Assembly: GCA_021209875.1 (NCBI GenBank)
Contig: JAGYVD010000011.1
Location: forward strand, 62,001 to 126,000
Origin: Rosellinia necatrix
Lineage: Eukaryota; Ascomycota; Sordariomycetes; Xylariales; Xylariaceae
Length of the DNA stretch: 64,000 bases
Direction: 5' to 3'
Shown piece by piece: positions 1 through 10,300 of the stretch. The notes beneath the pieces were generated by a model. That model saw only the letters and a program-made list of their open reading frames with translations. It was not told the origin of the DNA and did no database searches. Position numbers and translations under genes: made by a program. The number at the start of each line of letters is the position of its first letter. The first letter of the stretch is position 1.

Positions 1-1228
1 AGCAGGTATCGATATACATACATACATACACTACATACATACGTACACTACAAGGTAAGGTAGTGTAGTTAGGTACGCTAACCTCGGGATGTACATCACA
101 ATTAATAAGTCTAGAGAGAGAATGGCCCACGTCAGCTCAGCGCGATGCCGGCTACGCTGCCGGTCGACGTGAACGAGGCATGTATGTAGGTAGGTACCTA
201 AATACCTACTGTACACCGATAGGGGAGTATTGAAACACTAGTTAAACGTAGCAGGTTAGGCAACTAGTGTAGTGTAAGTGCTGGTCATCTAATATTACTT
301 GTACGTATTGCGGCTGCTTCGGGATTAGGAATGCAAGTTTTGGCTCAAGCCTAAGCCCCATATTCTACCAAACCAAGCTGACGCCTCATTCGTATAAGAG
401 ACCCCAATGAGCTGGTTTAGAGAGTAGTGTAGGTAGTGAACCTCAAGTTGAGATTGCCATACTTTTATGTATGTGCATACCTGATCCGCCACGGTGATAG
501 GCCGATAACAGCCGTAGCCCTGAACCTAAGTGTACGTAATTGGAAGGTTGTTGTTATCTCTTATGTATCTGTATCTGTCTCTTTAGTATTTACCATGTGT
601 TGTTTCACCTATCTAGGCGTATTAGATACCTGTCTAGGTGGTGTAAGAGATAGTAAGAGATAAGGGGGGTAGCAGTTTGCGTTGAGGATGAGCCAGCTCT
701 GCCAATTGTTTGCTTATCTATCATTTATTTTTTTTATGGCAATTGCTCCGGGGGGACATACATACATTGTATGCTGTGCTGTCGTGCGAGGTAGCCAAAT
801 CCCATTCCTCCGGATAACGGACCATTCTTTGTTCATGCTACATAATGGTAATGCAATATTTAGTAAACCACCTACCCAGCTAATCTGAGCTAAAGTACTT
901 CCAGTCCATAAGGCGCAAAGTACTTAGCTTTAACTCATTGCACTGGCTACTTTAAGTACTTAGGTAATTGAGTATGCACTAGGTAGGGGGGTGTACTGCA
1001 AAAATGAACCCTACACCCCTCCCCCCACCACCCCACTAAGTAGATCTAGAAGGACCAATAGAAGGACAAGAGAAAGATATCAAAATTCTCTATTGGAGCT
1101 CCAGACTCTTGAGATGCTATCTAAATGCAAGATGCGAAATCCATCTGCATCTCATCTACATCCATAGTAAGGGAAGCCTAAGAACTCATAGGGTTCTACT
1201 CCCAACCCAATCCAATGCTAGGATAGGT
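1..1228. other. Intergenic region upstream of trm2
   Basis: No convincing gene was found. The longest frames are 60-75 codons, lack domain features and are interrupted in every useful frame. The stretch has moderate GC and carries repeated TAGGTA/ACCTA words (for example near 183-209), which recur in the other spacers of this window. The last part, about 1020-1228, probably holds the promoter and 5' leader of the downstream methyltransferase gene. Confidence 0.6.
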
Positions 1229-3122
1229 ATGAGGCCTGGGTCATTCGCCATCACCACCCGGACATGGAACTGCATAAAATATTTATCCAGTATCCAACGC
1301 ACTCAGAGCGCCCAGAGCATACAGCACAGCTGCTGCCGCCGTCTACCTCTGCCTAACCCTCGCCAATATCTCACCCGGGACCCTCACACTCGCGCGTTTC
1401 ATTCTACCATTCGATTAAATCGATTAAACGCGGGCAGTTCACAGTGGGAGGCATTTGTCGCCACCATGGAGACAGAGGAAAACGCCAAGCCACGCCCTGA
1501 GGGGAAGGGGAAGAAGGGGGAAGAGACCGGCCCCGAATCAGCAGAGGTCCGGGCCGGGGCAGAAGAGGCAGCAGAAGAAGGTGCGGAAGAGGGAGCGGGA
1601 CATGAAGTCCGGCTCAGCTGAAGAGGTCCTCGCCATCGACATCCGGGAGCTGAGGGCTTCTCTTCACGAGTCGGAGGGGGACGGCAGGGACGGCAGGGAG
1701 GGAGAAGGGAAAGGAGAGGGGGAACGGGAGGAGGAAGGGGAGGAGGAGGGAGAGGGGAAGTGGGAGGCCGTCACCGAGGAGCTGCCCATGCCCGGCAGCG
1801 AGATCGTCGTCAGGGTCGTCGAGCTCTCGTCGACCGGCGACGCACTGGCAGTGCAGGAGGGCTCCAAGCAGATCTACGTGGTCCCCTTCGCTGTGCCCGG
1901 CGACATACTCCGGGTCAAGGTGTTCCGCCACGTGCAAGGGAAGGACGGGTACGGGGGTGGCCGATTTTCTCTCGGTCGAGACGCCGTCCCCGTTGCGCGA
2001 CGACTCCCGCGTGCGCTGTAAGTACTTCAGCGAGTGCTCGGGCTGCCAGTTCCAGATGCTCGACTACGCCGAGCAGCTGCGGGTGAAGCGGCGCGTCGTC
2101 GAGAAGGCCTTCGCGAGCTTCTCGGAGCTCCCGCCCGAGCTCGTCCCGGCCGTCGGCGACACCGTCGGCAGCCCCTTACCCTACGGCTACCGCACCAAGC
2201 TGACCCCGCATTTCGACGCTCCCCCGGGGAACCCGCGCCGCACCCGCTCCCCGTTCACCGCCGTCCCGCCCATCGGCTTCATGTTCAAGGGCCGCCGCAC
2301 CACCCTCGACATCGAGGACTGCCCCATCGGCACTGACGCCGTGCGTGCGGGCATGAAGGCCGAGCGCGCCCGCATGGCCGTCGAGTTCGGCAAGTACCAG
2401 CGCGGCGCCACCATCCTCCTGCGCGAGAGCACGAAGCGCATCCCCAAGAGTGACGCCGCAGCGCTGGCCGAGATCCCCGCCAGCGCCGTCACCGTCGAGA
2501 CGGACGCCCACGTCGACTGGAAGACGTGCGTGACGGACAACATGGGCACCTCGACCGAGTACGTCGGCGACTACGTCTTCCACAACCCGGCGGGCTCCTT
2601 CTTCCAGAACAACAACTCTATCCTGCCCGTCGTCACCGACTACATCCGGCAGAACATCATCCAGGCCCCCACTACGACCACGACCACGACCACCCCCACG
2701 ACAATAACAACAACGCCGCCGCCAACACCACCAATCAAGTTCCTAATAGACGCCTACTCCGGCTCGGGCCTCTTCACCATAACGCTCTCGACGCTCTTCA
2801 GCGGCGGCAGCACGGGGATCGACATAGCGGAGCAGTCGATCGCGTTCGCGCGCACCAACGCGGCCGCCAACGGCCTGCCGGCCTTCGCCTTCGCCGGCGG
2901 CGGCGGCGCCAGCTTCGTCGCCGCCGACGCCGCCAAGCTCTTCGCCGACGTCCGCTACCCCGCCGACGAGACCGCCGTCGTCCTCGACCCGCCCCGCAAG
3001 GGCTGCGACGCCGGCTTCCTCGCCCAGCTCCTCCGCTTCGGCCCCCGGCGCATCGTCTACGTCAGCTGCAACGTCCACACGCAGGCCCGCGACGTCGGCA
3101 TGCTCGTCCGCGGCGAGGTCGG

Positions 3123-3155
<33 letters not shown>

Positions 3156-3333
3156 GGCCGACGGGGTTGAGGGGAGAGAGGGGGACAAGAAGGAGATGGC
3201 GATAGATAACCCGAAAGGCACCCGCTACGTCATCGAGAGTCTACGAGGCTTCGACTTCTTTCCGCAGACCAGCCACGTCGAGGGCGTCGCTGTGCTAAGC
3301 CGCGTTGATCCCGTGGAAGCCACAGCAGAATAG
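1229..3333 (+). CDS. trm2: tRNA (uracil-5-)-methyltransferase, Trm2/RumA family (frame broken by extra bases)
   Basis: Trm2 makes 5-methyluridine at position 54 of the tRNA T-loop using S-adenosylmethionine. Seen: a basic Lys/Arg-rich N-terminus, a TRAM-like segment, a CX5CX2C cluster (Cys codons at 2017, 2035, 2044) with a fourth Cys at 2320 resembling the RumA iron-sulfur site, the SAM motif DAYSGSG (2749), DPPRKG (2986) and the VSCN nucleophile motif (Cys codon 3067). The C-terminal SHVEGV holds the likely catalytic Glu. Reading needs two single-base corrections in G5 runs at about 1516-1520 and 1953-1957; after the second, GYGVADFLSVE reads through. The start at 1229 adds an Arg-rich leader with RAFHSTIR, typical of a mitochondrial presequence. 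The ATG at 1466 has a near-perfect CCACCATGG context and may make a second form. Poly-Thr (about 2675-2725) and poly-Ala (3124-3153) insertions are low complexity. Family assignment is secure; the exact start is not. Confidence 0.9.
3124..3153 (+). repeat. (GCT)n triplet tract coding poly-alanine inside trm2
   Basis: About ten consecutive GCT codons are followed by an acidic/basic linker. The tract lies between the catalytic Cys motif and the C-terminal Glu motif of the methyltransferase, so it forms a surface loop inside the catalytic domain. It is in frame and does not break the gene. Confidence 0.85.
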
Positions 3334-3600
3334 CGGCCTGCTCTTCGAACGGCACTGTTTACGAGTAGATATAAAAATAGTGAGGTGAGATTGTACGATA
3401 GATGAATTATGTATAGACGGGACGGCAATGGAAAACACCCATGGGGAAGCTTATGATTCATCGGGACTACAAGAGAAGAGCTAGGGGCACCATGTAGAAA
3501 CTAAATAAGAGGATAGCGGGCCTCCACGATATTGGCTCGGTCACCTGTATATTCCACACTGTCCACGCTTACAATAAACCTATGATTGACACCCCATTTT
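3334..3600. other. Convergent 3' intergenic spacer
   Basis: This 267-base gap lies between the stop codons of trm2 (+) and the UCS-domain gene (-). It must hold both 3' UTRs. No coding potential is seen. Confidence 0.6.
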
Positions 3601-5814
3601 TTACTCCTTCTCGAGTAGGGCCTTTAACACTTGGATAGTGATCTCGACTACTTCTGCCCTGCGGCTTTTCTTGGCGCACGTCTTTAAAACCTCCACGCCA
3701 TTTCTCGCCCTCATTTCTTCCCTTGCCAGCTTGCCCACTTCACTGTCGTGTGAAGCCATGTTGTGCAGGATAAAAACGCCGCGATGTCGTAAGTCCTCGC
3801 TGTCCTCAGAACATAAACCTAAAAGAACTTCCACCCCCCGTTTCCTCTTGACAATACCTCGAACGACTTCTTCATATGCTGTAAGTGACGCCAACGCCCC
3901 ACCGGCCGCGCTCCGTGTGGCCTCGTCTTCGGCGTCTGCGAGTGCCAGCAGAATATGCAAACGGTGAACTGCCTCCGGAGTATCGGCTGCGTAGAGGGCT
4001 ACGCATTCGACGGACTGCACCAAGTTACAGATGAGTTCAGTTGCTGCTTTTGATATTTGATGGTTAGATGACAAAAGTTGTTCTTCTATTTCGGGAAACG
4101 CCACGCGAACGATGGTCTCTCGCGTATCGTCATCCGTCGAGGCGAGGTTGGTGAGGGCCATTAGTGCTTCGAAGCTGGGTAAAAGATCACGTGTTTCGGC
4201 GGTTTGATCGGGTGGCAGTATGGAAATGAGAGGACGGATAGCCGCATTCTGCGGCCGAGCACGTGTTCCTCCAAAAACAAGCGACGGATTGGTACTGATC
4301 AATATGCGGGCAAGGGCTTGAGCTGCTGTACGCTTTGTCTGTGCTTCAGTATCCGGTAGGGCAGACCATGCTGCAATTAACAAGTTGACGGCACCTTGCT
4401 GAGCAAGTTTACCCCTGAGGTTTGTTGTGACAGAGAGAGAAATTAGTATGGATATAATAAGAGAAAGGGATGCGGTTGACCCGTGGCGGCTGTGGGTCAC
4501 TAAAACGGGAACCACACCCGCTTCGAAAACTCGGCTACATCTATCGGCAACATGATCATTGTCATTGAGAGGGTTTGGGGCTGCAAGCCGCCCTGCTGCA
4601 TTAGCATAGGCCTTGAGCTGATTCATTTTTTTTCTCCTCTTCAGACTGTACTGGCTGGTAGCGAGTGAGATTCGTAAAGATGCTGAGGGCCGCGTAAGTA
4701 AGGGGGGGACTTAGCGGGAGCGTCGCCGAGGATGACCACCAGCGTCTTCAATAGTTTGGGGTTTCGGGCCACTTCTTCCTTCACGGTAGGCTGGATGGTA
4801 GCATATGCGAGGCCTTCCACAGAATGTCGTTTGCCGCTCTCGGGGTCGGCGAGGAGTAAGTTGGTGAATCTCTTAGATAAATCTTCGATGCTTGTGATGG
4901 CGGGTTGAATACGTCCCTCAGTTTCCTGCGGATTTTGCTGGGCTGTCGACGGCACTGCCTGAAACCAACCACATCAGCCCTGCGCGCCACTGCGCCACTC
5001 ACCTCCAATGCAGATTCTCGCGAGTGGGTGGTGGCGAGCCCGGAAGCTTCAGGGTGCCTACCCTCAATTTCGCCAAGATGACGGCAGCAAGATGTTGCAC
5101 AGCCTGGGAGTGTCTTCTCATGGCGATAGAGCCCGGGGTGACCTGTACGTCGGGGTCGGCAGCGAGGATGGCGCCGGACAACTCTTCGGGGTTCTGGTCG
5201 ACTACTTCTTCCAACCAGTCGGTACAGTACTTCCGGATGGCCTCACGACATTCGGGATGCATGGAGGCAGCATTCAGCATCTCCAAGCAGGCCGTCTCAA
5301 CTTTGCAACTCTTCCATTTTCTACGAATCAAGGGATCGAGACTAGACAGAAAGCCTTCGCTAAGGAACATCTCGGTTGTAGGAACCGGGGCAATAGCAAA
5401 GACAGCGGCAGCCACACAAAACGCAACGATATAGTCGTCGTATTTTCCTCTCTGTACACGCTCGAAAAAGAAATTCTGCAGTGCGCGCGAGCCCTGGTCC
5501 CCGGCTGCCTTGAGGTATGCCGCTGTGGTCAATATAGCGTGACCGCGGACGGATTCAGCCTGTCTCATGTCGAGATAACCGAGGAGGGTGTCAACACAAG
5601 CATCATCCAGGACATCACAGATGGACTCGGTCTTAGTTGTAGAGGCGGCATCGTCATTGAGAAGCTTGGTCAGTTGGTCGAGGGTCTGGCATGTATCGAT
5701 ATCTTCTTGGCCGCCTTCCATCAGCCGGGCAAGGAGAAGCTGGGTCTTTTCTGTGAGGGTATGGTCGCTAGCTTGTGCTAGTTCAGCCGCGGATGGGGTA
5801 GCCTTCTGATCCAT
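3601..5814 (-). CDS. cro1: UCS-domain myosin co-chaperone (CRO1/She4/UNC-45 type), two frame breaks
   Basis: UCS proteins fold and stabilise myosin heads and act in actin organisation, cytokinesis and endocytosis in the cytoplasm. Exon 1 (5814-5062, 251 codons) carries the UNC45-central-like region with LLGYLDMRQAESVRGHA and IRRKWKSCKVETACLEMLN. An intron at 5061-4959 (GTAGGC..TTTCAG, 103 bases) joins AKLR to AVPST. Exon 2 (4958-3601) has the armadillo-like UCS half: TSIEDLSKRFTNLLL, then MNQLKAYANAAGRLAAPNPL, FEAGVVPVLVTHSR and a helical repeat C-terminus. Exon 2 is broken twice: one extra base in the G7 run 4702-4708 and one in the T8 run 4626-4633. Dropping one base at each restores KSPLTYAALSIFTNLTRY followed by SEEEKKMNQLKAY. 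The protein would then be about 702 residues, unbroken across its length. An alternative donor at 5002 would put the next exon out of frame, so it was not chosen. Family call is from remembered similarity to CRO1. Confidence 0.88.
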
Positions 5815-8358
5815 GACGCTCGGGGTGATACCGGGCCTGCCGGGTAGCTAATGACCGGTGTGCAGGTGCAGCCGTTATCAATGGAACGAGCCCTAGGTGG
5901 CCAAGCGAGCGGTGGTGAGAATGTAAAGCTGGTTTAGAATGAATGATGCACAAGCGCCTATGTTGTACCCTGTGACGGGTGTCTGAGCAAAGGAGTATTG
6001 TGATGAGATGAAATCGTGAGGGCGTCACTATGCGAAAGTGCTAGGGCGCGAAGATGCAAAGAGATATGGTGGCTGTTAAGATTGATGAGATTTTGTTGTT
6101 TAAGAGGGAGGTGGTTAGGTTTACGGGCGAGTCAGAAGAAATATGGTTGCTGGCTTGAAAGAAAGAAGGGATGGGTTTGCGTTGGAAAGGGGGGGACTTC
6201 AATGGACTTATAGGTCGTGGTACAGCCGTGGCTTAGCGATAGGCGCTGGAATACCAAGAAAAGGTTCTGCCTTGGATTTTATGATGATTGCTGACCGTCC
6301 ACACAGAGGAAAGAGGAAAGAGGGAATTAAATGACAGGGCAAAAAGTAAAACCTTAAGAGAAGCTAGCCGACGGAGAGGCGAAGAGATGACGGATGACAG
6401 AAGCCGGGAGACGGCAAGACGATAAGATGAACAATAATAGTACCACACCTGCCAGTATTACCTGGCGTAATGACTTGCAAGATGTATTGAACCTGGGTAT
6501 CTGGGTAGGTAGTTAGGGAGGGACCGGGAAGAATATAGAGAGATGATATACAAAATAGACACTGGCCTGACCAAATTTAGGTGGGAAGAGCAGGGAATTG
6601 GGGGGCGTGATCAAAACATAAAGAACGGGAGAGAGGACGGAGGGGGGAGATGTGTGCTTGGCCCGGGATATTGAATTGCCTCCTATATTATACCAAGCAA
6701 AGGAAAGAAATCAAAGGACAAAAGAAGGATATAAGCCAGCCAAGGACGACAGACAGCTCGGCTGCAGCAAGGAAGTAACAGTAATGATACCTGGCGCGTA
6801 TGCATCTGGCACGTATGCATGGGATGGGGACTAAACCGATGGGACGGAGACCGAACTGAAGGGATGGGGGCTTTCGGGAATGTCTGATGTTTGAGACAGG
6901 CATTCGTTCGGAGCCCCGAGAAAGGGAGAGAGAGTGAGGGAGAGAGTGAGGGAGAGAGCGAGGGAGAGAGCGAGGGAGAGAGAATGTCCGGTGCCTGAGA
7001 GGGAGGCGCAATAATGCTTTGACGTACCTGACCTTGAACTTGAACTTAGGATGGTTGTGATTGTCGCTAAGATGATTTGAGAGTGAAGAGTTTTGTGCCG
7101 TGCTATAACTTGTATGCTTGGAAATGGACAAGATACACGATGCTTCGGAAGTATGGATGTTAGGTTGTCGTAAGCATCAGTGTTGGTGCAGTTGGTGGGG
7201 GGCCTTGCACAAGAGCTTTGAAGTGTGACCTCACCTGGACATGTTCATAGGTCTGTAATCGCTCCAAGTTGTGACTTGTAGTCCTGCATCGAGGGTGAGT
7301 ACCCCGCCAGGTACTTACCTACCTAGGTAGCCATTTAATAATTTGCCTACATATCTGTATGAGATACATTGGGTAACTAGTACAGTACAGTAGTGTACCT
7401 ACCTAGGTACCTAAGGCACCTAATCTTTCAGAGCCGCACAGACCCACTGTATGTGACTAGGTACATAGCCACAACCTTGAGCTGTTATGCCCTTTGCAGC
7501 AGCACGGCAATGTGCTGGAAGTACTATTTAAGTCCCTAGCCGGAAATTTTATGTCGGTGGTAACGCTTTCTGGGGTTATGACGTCAGCTAAAACGCCGAC
7601 CACCCTTCCTCTCAATCTTTGTCAATAGTGCACAGCTAACTAAGAGGGGTGGAAGTAGGGTTGGGTGGGCACGCGACCAAGCAGGGGTTATGGCTACTTA
7701 GGATAAGTACGTGTGATTAGCTACCGAAGGTATGGGCTGGCAATAGGTATGCTGGTATGTACACTACTGTGCTTGCTAGCTCAGGCGGGTAGGCAGCTAG
7801 CTACCTGGCTAGTACAGTTACGGTTAGCGTATAGACGTTTGGGTACCTAAGGGACCTAATCATATGCTAAGAGACACTGTAAGGAGCCTCAAGGATTCGA
7901 CCAATGAAATAAACCCTTTCCTCCCTTAGGGTGCTTGATAGTCTGACAGCTTACAGGTATGCCTGTGCATCGCATCTTTTATCCTTATTCTTTTTTACAG
8001 AGCTTAGAACACAACTTCGAGTTTATGAGTTTCACACAGGCTGACAAGACAAACACAAACCTACCTACCCACCTACCTACCTAGGTAGTCTTGGCCATTC
8101 TTGATTCATTAATCTAAAGTGTACCGACACAACGATATCGACCCTGGCCTGGCCAAAGAGAACATCCAGGGATATATACCGATCTATAGAACTCCTGATA
8201 TGTACATCACATCAGCGATGTGATACAGTGATACAGTGATCCAAGAACTCTTCTCATAATTATGGTTCCGAACCACGAGATATTCTGACGGCCACATCAC
8301 GGTAAAGCCTGGGGCCTGTATCGTCACACGCAGCAGCATCGCCACATGCCGAGCTAAG
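5815..8358. other. 2.5 kb intergenic region between divergent cro1 and tfb4
   Basis: No gene was recognised. Reading frames stay below 150 codons, and the longest overlaps the GA-rich repeat. The region should hold the promoters of both divergent genes. ACCTAGGT-type palindromic words cluster at 7310-7330, 7395-7415 and 8060-8090. An unannotated non-coding transcript or a small many-exon gene cannot be excluded. Confidence 0.55.
6917..6984. repeat. GA-rich tandem repeat (GAGGGAGAGAGYGAGG-like units)
   Basis: Units of about 12-14 bases of the type GAGAGAGTGAGG are repeated about five times, with T/C variation between units. This is a purine-only minisatellite in a spacer. The antisense reading frame over it (Ser-Leu-Pro repeats) is a by-product. 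Confidence 0.8.
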
Positions 8359-9489
8359 ATGAATCGCATCGATGCCTCGGAACACTATGACGAGAGCGGC
8401 TTCACGAGCCAGACCCCGTCCCTCCTCACCGTCATCATCGACACCAACCCGCGCGCCTGGTCCGCCATCCACGGCCTGCTCCCTACACCCAAGGCCTTGG
8501 CCAACATCCTCGCCTTCATAAATGCCCATCTCGCCTTCGGCAACGAGAATCAGGTCGCCGTCCTCGCCGCACATACAAACCGAGCCATCTGGCTCTACCC
8601 CACGTCGCCAAACCCGGCCACTTTCCCTAGTCGTCGTCGTCGCAATGGCGGCGGGAGCAGCCGGGACGGCGAGATGACTGGCCATCGCCCGCGAGAACAC
8701 CAGCTCGGAACCTCGGCCAATAAATACCCCCAGTTCGCCAAGATAGAATCGTCCATCCTCGCCTCTCTTCGCTCCCTCATCGAGACCACCGACTCGTCCG
8801 ACCTGCACTCGACCACCCTGATCTCGGGCGCCCTGAGCATGGCGCTCGCCTACATCCATAAGACATCTCTGGCCTTCGAGCCGCCTAAAACCTCCTCCTC
8901 CGACCCCGCCAACCCGACCACGGCACCCTCGACCACGGCCGCGGCCCCCAATGTCCACGCGCGCATCCTCGTCCTCTCCGTCTCCCAGTCCGCGCCGGCC
9001 CAGTACATCACGACCATGAACGCCGTCTTCGCCGCATCGCACGCGCAGATACCTATCGACACCCTCGCCCTCTACGACGCGCCCACATTCCTCCAGCAGG
9101 CCGCCTTCATCACGGGAGGCGTCTTCCTCTCCGCGGCCGCCAACCCGCGTGGCCTGCTGTCCTACCTCATGTTTGGCTTTCTCGCCGACGTCGAGGCTCG
9201 CGCCTCCCTCGTCACCGCCACCCAGGACTCGGTCGACTTCCGCGCCGCCTGCTTCTGCCACCGCAACGTCGTCGACACCGGCTTCGTCTGCAGCGTCTGC
9301 CTCAGCATCTTCTGCGACGCGCCCGAGGGCGCTGAGTGCCTCACCTGCGGCACCAAGCTTGCCCTCGGCAACTACGGCGCCAAACCCGCCGTCGTGCCCC
9401 GAAGGAAAAAGAAGAGGAAGCGTGTCAATGGTGTGGGAGGGGGGAAGGAGGAGACGGGCAGCGCTGCTGGCACCCCTGCGCCACCGTAG
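8359..9489 (+). CDS. tfb4: TFIIH core subunit Tfb4 (p34)
   Basis: Tfb4/p34 is a structural subunit of the TFIIH core, acting in RNA polymerase II initiation and nucleotide excision repair in the nucleus. It is a single uninterrupted exon of 376 codons. The N-terminus shows the vWA-like fold start SLLTVIIDTNPRAW and INAHLAFGNENQVAVLAAH. ARILVLSVS and the PIDTLAL / FLQQAAFITGG segments follow. A four-Cys zinc-ribbon-like region runs from about residue 298 to 335: CFCHRNVVDTGFVCSVC and later CLTC. The C-terminus is a Lys/Arg-rich tail (RRKKKRKR) that may aid nuclear import. A low-complexity Arg/Gly loop sits near residues 93-105. Unlike most neighbours, the frame is intact. The ATG at 8359 is the first in frame and starts at the expected point of the family. 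Confidence 0.95.
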   Translation: MNRIDASEHYDESGFTSQTPSLLTVIIDTNPRAWSAIHGLLPTPKALANILAFINAHLAFGNENQVAVLAAHTNRAIWLYPTSPNPATFPSRRRRNGGGSSRDGEMTGHRPREHQLGTSANKYPQFAKIESSILASLRSLIETTDSSDLHSTTLISGALSMALAYIHKTSLAFEPPKTSSSDPANPTTAPSTTAAAPNVHARILVLSVSQSAPAQYITTMNAVFAASHAQIPIDTLALYDAPTFLQQAAFITGGVFLSAAANPRGLLSYLMFGFLADVEARASLVTATQDSVDFRAACFCHRNVVDTGFVCSVCLSIFCDAPEGAECLTCGTKLALGNYGAKPAVVPRRKKKRKRVNGVGGGKEETGSAAGTPAPP

Positions 9490-10300
9490 GAGGCTTGCGG
9501 CAGATTGGGATGAGCCGTGGTGGCATTGGGCAGCGGTGGAAGCTCGGTTGCGGGCCGATTGGTATCTTTTCCTCGTAGCATCATGATATCGCTAACTGTA
9601 GAGTCCTGATACCTAACTTATACGATGCCGGTGCATCCCTAATACGAAATAATCCTCTGACCCACCTGTGTACTGATGTTCTATATCTGACAGGATATTA
9701 CGGGACAGCGGTCGGTTGTTAACACGTCAAATTGGTCTTGAAAGACCTGGGTATGAGTGTAGGTTATAAATTCTATGCATGAATGCGCCTGTCTGTCTAT
9801 CTAGGTATCTGTCCACGTGCGTTGCCTTCCCAGCTTTTTCGAGACCGACTCTGTATCTCCCGTGCCTTGAGCCATATATCTGTCTATGCCGAAGTCCATG
9901 TCGTGGGAACCAAACCTAGCCAGTCTAGAATCAGAGCAACCGCCGAATCCCGAGAAAAGAGCGCACGAACATCTATCTAGCATGCGGTATTATGCAGTTT
10001 CGTGATGAAAGCCTTGTCTTTTCTAGTATTGAGAACGTTGCATGAATCCGGAAAAATAGAAAAGAAATCGAAAAGGGGGGAGCGGGGGTGGAGCAAGAGA
10101 AATAAGAGAGAGAGAAAGAGAGAAAGAAGAGAGAGAGAAAGAGAGGGAGGGAGAGCAAGGGGAAGCTGGGTTGTGGAACACCGGCGTGCTATGAAGGGAT
10201 GATAGCAAATATCCTGTGTCGACTAGAGGAAATGACCATTTCCCCTGGTTTGCGGCGGAATGGGATAGCGACGCGGGACCCTACAATGAGAAGACGAGGG
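9490..10300. other. Convergent spacer between tfb4 and the taspase-like gene
   Basis: About 810 bases lie between two converging stop codons. The region contains a GA-rich low-complexity tract at about 10070-10165 (AGAGAGAAAGAG-like). No coding potential was found; 3' UTRs are expected. Confidence 0.55.

Noticed and set aside
1932..1980. A 49-base GT..AG intron in trm2 instead of a frameshift
   Set aside because: It would restore phase but remove conserved residues ADFLSVE and has no branch-like site. Dropping one G of the G5 run gives a continuous conserved reading.
2018..2023. GTAAGT donor-like word in trm2
   Set aside because: The frame continues unbroken through the Cys cluster on both sides, so no intron is needed here.
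4999..5002. GTGAGT donor at 5002 for the UCS-gene intron
   Set aside because: Splicing from it to the TTTCAG acceptor gives the wrong phase. The donor at 5061 gives the right phase and the expected family sequence.
6688..7131. 147-codon minus-strand frame rich in Ser-Leu-Pro
   Set aside because: It is created by the GA-rich tandem repeat; no domain, start context or codon bias supports it.
8260..9261. 333-codon minus-strand frame opposite tfb4
   Set aside because: It is the shadow of a GC-rich coding gene; Gly/Arg/Asp-rich with no family resemblance.
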